NCBI GenBank assembly: GCA_003151665.1
Contig: PLYD01000240.1
Coordinates: 17,379-42,025 of the forward strand
Direction: 5' to 3'
DNA length: 24,647 bases
Source: Candidatus Dormiibacterota bacterium
GTDB taxonomy: Bacteria; Chloroflexota; Dormibacteria; Dormibacterales; Dormibacteraceae
Part shown: positions 19,974 to 24,647 of the stretch, one piece after another
Numbering within the stretch: the stretch's first letter is position 1
How the letters are laid out: the number at the start of each line of letters is the position of its first letter
Position numbers and translations under genes: made by a program
The notes under the pieces: model-generated
The model's database searches: none
What the model was told of the DNA's origin: nothing
The model's input: only the letters and a program-made list of their open reading frames with translations

Positions 19974-22664
19974 ATGCCCGGAATGCCGCAAGCGCCAGAA
20001 TCCGAGTCCCGCACTCGGAAGACCCGGATTGATCCACGTCTGACCGCCGTAGGCTGGAAAGCCGCCCCGACGTGTGAGCAGCCCGAGGCGCGCAAGCTGG
20101 CGACTTCAGCCGTGCCGGAATTGCCGACGACAGCCGGGCCGGCCGATTACGCGCTGTGCGACGACGGCAGCATTCGTGGTGTAGTCGAAGCCAAGAAGCT
20201 CACGCTCGGGCCACAAGGTGTGCTCCCCCAGGCCGAGCGCTACTCCCGTGCGATTGTCCAGGAACCCCGCTACCAAGGCGAGTTCGGAGTGCCATTTCTC
20301 TACTCGTCCAACGGTGAGGTTATTTGGTTCCACGATGTTCGCCATCCACTGAATCGATCTCGCAAGATCTCTCGTTTCCACACGTCAACCGCTCTCTCCG
20401 AAATGCTGACGCGCGACCTTGAGGCCGAATTCGACCGACTCGACACCATCCCGGCACATTCTCGGCTCCGTCCCTATCAGCACGAAGCCAATGCCGCTAT
20501 CGAGACGGCGATACGCGAACGCAAGCGAAAGCTCCTCGTAGCGATGGCGACTGGAACCGGCAAGACCCTAACACTCGTCAATGAGACCTACCGGCTAATG
20601 AAGTCTGGGGTGGCGAGACGCGTGCTGTTCCTGGTTGATCGCCGCTTTCTCGCAGCGCAGGCAGTGCAGGCGTTTTCTGCATTTGAAGCCGAGCCTGGAT
20701 TGAAGTTCGACAAGATCTACGAGCTATACAGCCAACGCTTCCATCGCGAAGATCTCGAAGAGACTGACTTCGATCCCCAGGTATTGCCCACGAACTACCT
20801 CACTGAGCCCAAGCTTGGCCAAGCATTCGTGTATGTCTCAACCGTGCAGCGAATGGCCATGAACCTGTTTGGCAAGGGGGTGCTGCCAGGTTTCGACGGC
20901 GAGTCAGAAGATGACGCCGAGGTGTTGAACATTCCGATTCATGCATTCGACCTCGTGATTGCCGACGAATGCCATCGCGGATACTCCACCAAGGAGCTTT
21001 CGGTTTGGAGAAACACACTGGACCATTTCGATGCAATCAAAGTGGGGCTTACGGCAACTCCTGCGCAGCACACCACAAGCTACTTCGAGAACATCGTCTA
21101 CCGATACGAGTACGCGAGAGCCGTCGCCGAGGGTTACGTCGTCGATTACGACCCGGTGAAGATCAGCTCAGGCGTACGTATGCATGGCGTCTTCCTCAAA
21201 GAAGGAGAAGAAGTCCAGCAAGTGGACACGAAGACGGGAACCAAGCAACTCGACCTTATCGAAGATGAGCGAGTCTTTGAGACAACCAAGATCGAGCGAG
21301 AGATCACGGCTCCTGACTCCAACCGAAAGATCCTTGAGGAAGTCAAGCGATATGCGCTAGAGCACGAGGTGGTGTTCAACCGATTCCCCAAAGTCCTGAT
21401 CTTTGCCGATAACGACATGCCGCATACCTCGCACGCGGATCAGCTCGTAGACCTGGCCCGAGACGTGTTTGGTCAAGGCGATAGCTTCGTCCAGAAGATC
21501 ACTGGCCGCGTAGATCGACCCTTGCAGAAGATCCGAGAGTTTCGCAACCGGCCCAATCCCAAAGTGGTCGTCACTGTCGACTTGTTGACGACTGGCATCG
21601 ACGTTCAGGACCTGGAGTTCATCGTGTTCCTGCGCCCGGTGAAGTCCCGCATCTTGTTCGAGCAGATGCTCGGACGCGGCACGCGCAAGAGCGACCGTTA
21701 CCCCGACAAGTCGCATTTCGTGGTCTTCGATTGCTTCGACGGAACGCTGCTTGCCTACTTCAAGAATGCGACTGCGATGACCGCGGAGCCGCCAGAGTCC
21801 GACGGTAAGACGGTGGTGGAGATCATCGAAGAGATCTGGGATAACCGCGACCGCGACTACAACATCCGACGCCTCGTTCGTCGGCTGCGTCGGGTCGAAA
21901 AGGAGATGTCTGGCGACGCGCGGGAAGAGTTCGCCAAATACGTGCCTGATGGTGATATCGGCCAATTCACCGATCGGATCACCAATTTGCTGCACAGGAG
22001 CTTTGCCAGCACTATGCAGACGCTCCGGGACAAGGGCTTCCAAGATCTCTTGACCAACTACCCGCGAGGGCAACGCACATTCCTTGTGGCCCCTGGGGTC
22101 GAGGACACCGTGACGTCGGAGCGCCTCATCAAGGGCGCAGACGGGAAGGACTACAAGCCGGCAGATTACCTGGCCGCGTTCTCAGCGTACGTCCGCTCTA
22201 ACCAGGAACACACCGAGGCTCTTTCGATCCTGCTGTCTCGCCCGCAGGGCTGGGGAACGGACGCTCTCAGGCAGCTCCACTCCGCACTTGCGCAATCGCC
22301 GGATCATTTCACCGAAAAGAACCTCCAGCTTGCGTATGCTTTGACCGCCCATAAGTCGCTCGTTGACATCATCTCGATGGTGAAGCGCGGTGCCGAGGCA
22401 GCCGCTCCGCTCTATACCGCCGCGGAGCGCATCGATCACGCGCTCACCGCGATTGCAGCCAAGCACTCCCTGACCGATGAACAAAGGAAATGGCTTGACC
22501 ACATACGGCAGCACCTAGTTGCAAACCTTTCGATCGATCGCCAGGACTTCGAAGACATGCCGGTTCTGGCGAATCGAGGCGGCTGGGGCCGCGCCAACAA
22601 GGACTTCAATGGCAAACTCGCAGATCTACTCAACGACCTAAATAGAGAGGTGGCCGCCGCATGA
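19974..22664 (+). CDS. hsdR: Type I restriction enzyme subunit R
   Basis: A motor/nuclease subunit of 896 residues. The N-terminal nuclease domain shows D58 (ADYALCDDG), the E-x-K of VVEAKKL (72-74) and the QxxxY motif QAERY (86-90). The SF2 translocase has Walker A ATGTGKT (192-198), DECH (about 330-333), GLTATPA and, in the second RecA domain, TTGIDVQDLEFIVFLRPVKS and QMLGRGTR. The C-terminal about 250 residues match the helical EcoEI-type R-subunit region that docks with HsdM. It cuts DNA after ATP-driven translocation from unmethylated sites. I place the start at ATG 19974 (AAGGAG just upstream); a GTG at 19956 and an ATG at 19983 are alternatives. The stop overlaps hsdM by ATGA. Confidence 0.93.
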   Translation: MPGMPQAPESESRTRKTRIDPRLTAVGWKAAPTCEQPEARKLATSAVPELPTTAGPADYALCDDGSIRGVVEAKKLTLGPQGVLPQAERYSRAIVQEPRYQGEFGVPFLYSSNGEVIWFHDVRHPLNRSRKISRFHTSTALSEMLTRDLEAEFDRLDTIPAHSRLRPYQHEANAAIETAIRERKRKLLVAMATGTGKTLTLVNETYRLMKSGVARRVLFLVDRRFLAAQAVQAFSAFEAEPGLKFDKIYELYSQRFHREDLEETDFDPQVLPTNYLTEPKLGQAFVYVSTVQRMAMNLFGKGVLPGFDGESEDDAEVLNIPIHAFDLVIADECHRGYSTKELSVWRNTLDHFDAIKVGLTATPAQHTTSYFENIVYRYEYARAVAEGYVVDYDPVKISSGVRMHGVFLKEGEEVQQVDTKTGTKQLDLIEDERVFETTKIEREITAPDSNRKILEEVKRYALEHEVVFNRFPKVLIFADNDMPHTSHADQLVDLARDVFGQGDSFVQKITGRVDRPLQKIREFRNRPNPKVVVTVDLLTTGIDVQDLEFIVFLRPVKSRILFEQMLGRGTRKSDRYPDKSHFVVFDCFDGTLLAYFKNATAMTAEPPESDGKTVVEIIEEIWDNRDRDYNIRRLVRRLRRVEKEMSGDAREEFAKYVPDGDIGQFTDRITNLLHRSFASTMQTLRDKGFQDLLTNYPRGQRTFLVAPGVEDTVTSERLIKGADGKDYKPADYLAAFSAYVRSNQEHTEALSILLSRPQGWGTDALRQLHSALAQSPDHFTEKNLQLAYALTAHKSLVDIISMVKRGAEAAAPLYTAAERIDHALTAIAAKHSLTDEQRKWLDHIRQHLVANLSIDRQDFEDMPVLANRGGWGRANKDFNGKLADLLNDLNREVAAA

Positions 22665-24073
22665 CTGACGTTGCAAACAAACTCTGGGGCTTCTGCCACA
22701 CGTTGCGGCACGACGGCATCGACTATGGGGATTACATCGAGCAAATCACCTACTTGCTGTTTCTCAAGATGGCTAACGAGAAAGAGCTGTCGCTCCCGAG
22801 GGGAACGGATTGGGAGCATCTGCGGCAGTACAGCGGTACTGAACTTTCGGACGCTTATGTCGATGCATTGCGAACGCTTGGCAAACAGCCGGGAATCTTG
22901 GGCGACATCTACAGCGGGGCGCAGTCGCGGTTCTCCAATCCGGTCAATCTAAAGAAGCTGATCAGTTTGATTGACGAGACCGAGTGGACAACGCTCGACG
23001 TCGATGTCAAGGCAGCCGCTTTCGAAGGGTTATTAGAAAAGGCCGCATCTGAAGGAAAGAAAGGAGCCGGCCAGTACTTCACGCCGCGCCTACTGATCCA
23101 AGCGCTCGTGCGCTGCATGAAGCCTGATCCGCGCGTGAGCAAGGACTTCAAGATTGGCGATCCGGCTTGCGGCACTGGAGGCTTTCTGGTGTGCGCGTAT
23201 GAGTGGTTGTTGGAAGAGACGAAGGGCTCGCTGGATCGCGCGATAGCAAAGCGGATTCGAACCGCCACCTACTATGGCGACGATCTCGTCGCACGCCCTC
23301 GCCGTCTCGCCCTAATGAATCTCTATCTCCACCAAGTCGAGCCGCATATCGGAGGCAATGATTCGATCTACGACCCACCCGGACCGGAGCGGTTCGATGT
23401 CGTCCTGACGAATCCACCTTTCGGAACCAGAGGCGCGAACCAAGCTCCAACGCGTGATGACTTCGTTGTCGAGACCAGCAACAAGCAACTCAACTTCATC
23501 CAACACGTCATGACGATTCTCAAGCAAGGTGGCCGCGCCGCCGTGGTTGTACCGGACAACGTGCTCTTTGCGACCCAAGCCGGCGACGTTTTCAAGGTTC
23601 TCATGGAAGACTGCGACGTCCACACGGTCTTACGTTTGCCGCGGGGAACGTTCAGTCCCTACAGCCCCGGAACAAAGACAAACGTCATTTTCTTTGCGAA
23701 AGGACAACCGACGGAGACGGTTTGGATCTATGACGCCCGAGCGAATGTCCCCGGCATTACCAAGAAAGATCGCCCACTCTCCTCAAGCCACTTCGCTGAA
23801 TTCGAAAAATGCTACGGGGCAGATCCTTTTGGTCGTGCAAGGCGGTCGAGATCGGTCTCAAGGGAGGGTCGATGGCGCGAGTTCGGTATTGAGGAGGTTC
23901 AGCAGCGCAGCTATAACCTCGATGGCCTGAAATGGCTTCGGGACGAGGAGGCGGACTCCGACGATATTCCCGAGCCAGAAGAATTGCTTGCTGATGCAGT
24001 CGAAGAGTTGCAACTCGCGCTCGGTGACCTTGAGGGTCTTCAGTCGCTTCTGGCGTCCACGGGCAGCGCTTAG
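22661..24073 (+). CDS. hsdM: Type I restriction-modification DNA methyltransferase subunit M
   Basis: A 470-residue adenine-N6 methyltransferase. The N-terminal helical HsdM_N domain (about 5-125, including DYGDYIEQITYLLFLKMANE) is followed by the N6-MTase core. GQYFTPRLL is at 138-145, S-adenosylmethionine motif I DPACGTGG at 167-174 and catalytic motif IV NPPF at 251-254. The C-terminus is acidic and helical, as needed for contact with HsdS. With HsdS it methylates the recognition site; with HsdR the complex becomes the nuclease. All key motifs are intact. It overlaps hsdR by 4 bp and hsdS by 1 bp, so subunit ratios are probably set by translational coupling. Confidence 0.95.
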   Translation: MTDVANKLWGFCHTLRHDGIDYGDYIEQITYLLFLKMANEKELSLPRGTDWEHLRQYSGTELSDAYVDALRTLGKQPGILGDIYSGAQSRFSNPVNLKKLISLIDETEWTTLDVDVKAAAFEGLLEKAASEGKKGAGQYFTPRLLIQALVRCMKPDPRVSKDFKIGDPACGTGGFLVCAYEWLLEETKGSLDRAIAKRIRTATYYGDDLVARPRRLALMNLYLHQVEPHIGGNDSIYDPPGPERFDVVLTNPPFGTRGANQAPTRDDFVVETSNKQLNFIQHVMTILKQGGRAAVVVPDNVLFATQAGDVFKVLMEDCDVHTVLRLPRGTFSPYSPGTKTNVIFFAKGQPTETVWIYDARANVPGITKKDRPLSSSHFAEFEKCYGADPFGRARRSRSVSREGRWREFGIEEVQQRSYNLDGLKWLRDEEADSDDIPEPEELLADAVEELQLALGDLEGLQSLLASTGSA

Positions 24074-24647
24074 TGACCGATCCGGGCCCGATTGCGTGGC
24101 CAATTGTTCCGCTTGGGCAACTTGGGCAATGGGGAAGCGGAGATACGCCCAGGCGCGGCGTCGACGGATATTACAAGGGTTCGATCCCCTGGTTGAAGAT
24201 CGGGGATCTCACTGACGGAGTTGTCACAACATCCAAAGAGTCGATAAGTGAGGCGGGGCTTCGCAATAGCGCCGCAAAGCTCGTCGAGCCGGGGACACTG
24301 CTCATCGCGATGTACGGGTCAATAGGAAAACTCGGAATTCCAGCCATGCAATGCGCTACAAATCAGGCTATCGCGTTCTGCACCCCGGATCGGCGCAGGG
24401 TATCGACGGACTACCTGTTTCATGCACTTTTAGCCCTACGGAGCGATCTGATAGCCCAAGGTAAGGGTGGTACTCAATCCAACATCAGCCAGACAGTGCT
24501 GAAGGCTTTTGGCATTCCAGTTCCACCACTTCCCGTCCAGGAACGCATTGTGACACTCGTCCGACGCACTTCGGAGATACGTGACCAAACGCAAGCGCAT
24601 TTAGTCAGTGCATCGCATCTGCTGAGCCTTTGTCAAGAGGTGTGGAA
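24073..24647 (+). CDS. hsdS: Type I restriction-modification specificity subunit S (partial, 5' part)
   Basis: A frame starting with GTG at 24073 (TAGTG overlap with the hsdM stop) stays open for 191 codons to the end of the window. It reads WPIVPLGQLGQWGSGDTPRR, then IPWLKIGDLTDGVV, AMYGSIGKLGIP and NQAIAF, ending PVPPLPVQERIVTLV. This is one complete target-recognition domain followed by the start of the central conserved coiled coil; 'IP.PPL.EQ..I' is the hallmark junction in HsdS. The subunit sets the DNA sequence recognised by the complex. The second recognition domain lies outside the window. Confidence 0.92.
   Translation, partial: MTDPGPIAWPIVPLGQLGQWGSGDTPRRGVDGYYKGSIPWLKIGDLTDGVVTTSKESISEAGLRNSAAKLVEPGTLLIAMYGSIGKLGIPAMQCATNQAIAFCTPDRRRVSTDYLFHALLALRSDLIAQGKGGTQSNISQTVLKAFGIPVPPLPVQERIVTLVRRTSEIRDQTQAHLVSASHLLSLCQEVW

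Overview
The window looks like a high-GC soil- or sediment-type bacterium, most likely a deep-branching actinobacterium or a Chloroflexota/Dormibacterota relative. This rests on GC-rich coding, strong AGGAGG ribosome binding sites, frequent GTG starts, an actinobacterial-style DUF6112-like/TrbL-like conjugation module and a SARP-type regulator. No rRNA or tRNA gene was recognised, so the taxonomic guess is weak. Much of the window is accessory DNA.

Left part (1-5.2 kb). The first 73 bases hold the start of a leftward group II intron reverse transcriptase. Next comes a leftward cell-surface cluster: an ECF sigma factor overlapping its putative anti-sigma factor, a secreted 390-residue protein and a beta-propeller-like lipoprotein. 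Between the anti-sigma gene and the lipoprotein gene lies a graveyard of three fragments: the 3' end of a C39-type peptidase gene, a piece of a MoxR AAA ATPase and the C-terminal half of an integrase-type transposase.

Mobile scar (5.2-7.8 kb). A fragment of a large serine recombinase and an internally deleted IS256-family transposase are followed by an apparently whole IS3-family element (5974-7423) with terminal inverted repeats and a 4-bp target duplication. A small membrane-protein gene starts directly beyond its right end.

Integrative element (about 7.87 to 17.7 kb or beyond). A probable attachment/arm-site region lies beside a tyrosine integrase. The leftward genes MobC-like accessory, MOB relaxase, coupling ATPase, pilin-like protein, VirB6/TrbL-like protein, excisionase and integrase are nearly all joined by 1-4 bp overlaps, so they probably form one translationally coupled operon. 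A 205-bp intergenic region with a perfect 28-bp palindrome and repeated GGACGCT motifs separates them from a rightward operon and is the best oriT and bidirectional promoter candidate. The rightward operon encodes a helical cytoplasmic protein, a four-helix membrane protein fused to a SARP-like DNA-binding/BTAD region, a bitopic protein with an NTF2-like region and a C-terminal internal duplication, and a small membrane protein. Two tiny reading frames with strong ribosome binding sites act as stop/start bridges in it. No VirB4-type ATPase is visible, so the element is either mobilisable or has further genes outside the window.

Right part (17.7-24.6 kb). Two 52-bp direct repeats, probably transposon-end relics, flank a truncated copy of the 480-residue gene and a cupin gene. 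A protein with an apparent HEPN Rx4H motif, a divergent zinc-ribbon protein and a Type I restriction-modification operon (hsdR-hsdM-hsdS, hsdS cut by the window end) follow and look like a small defence island.
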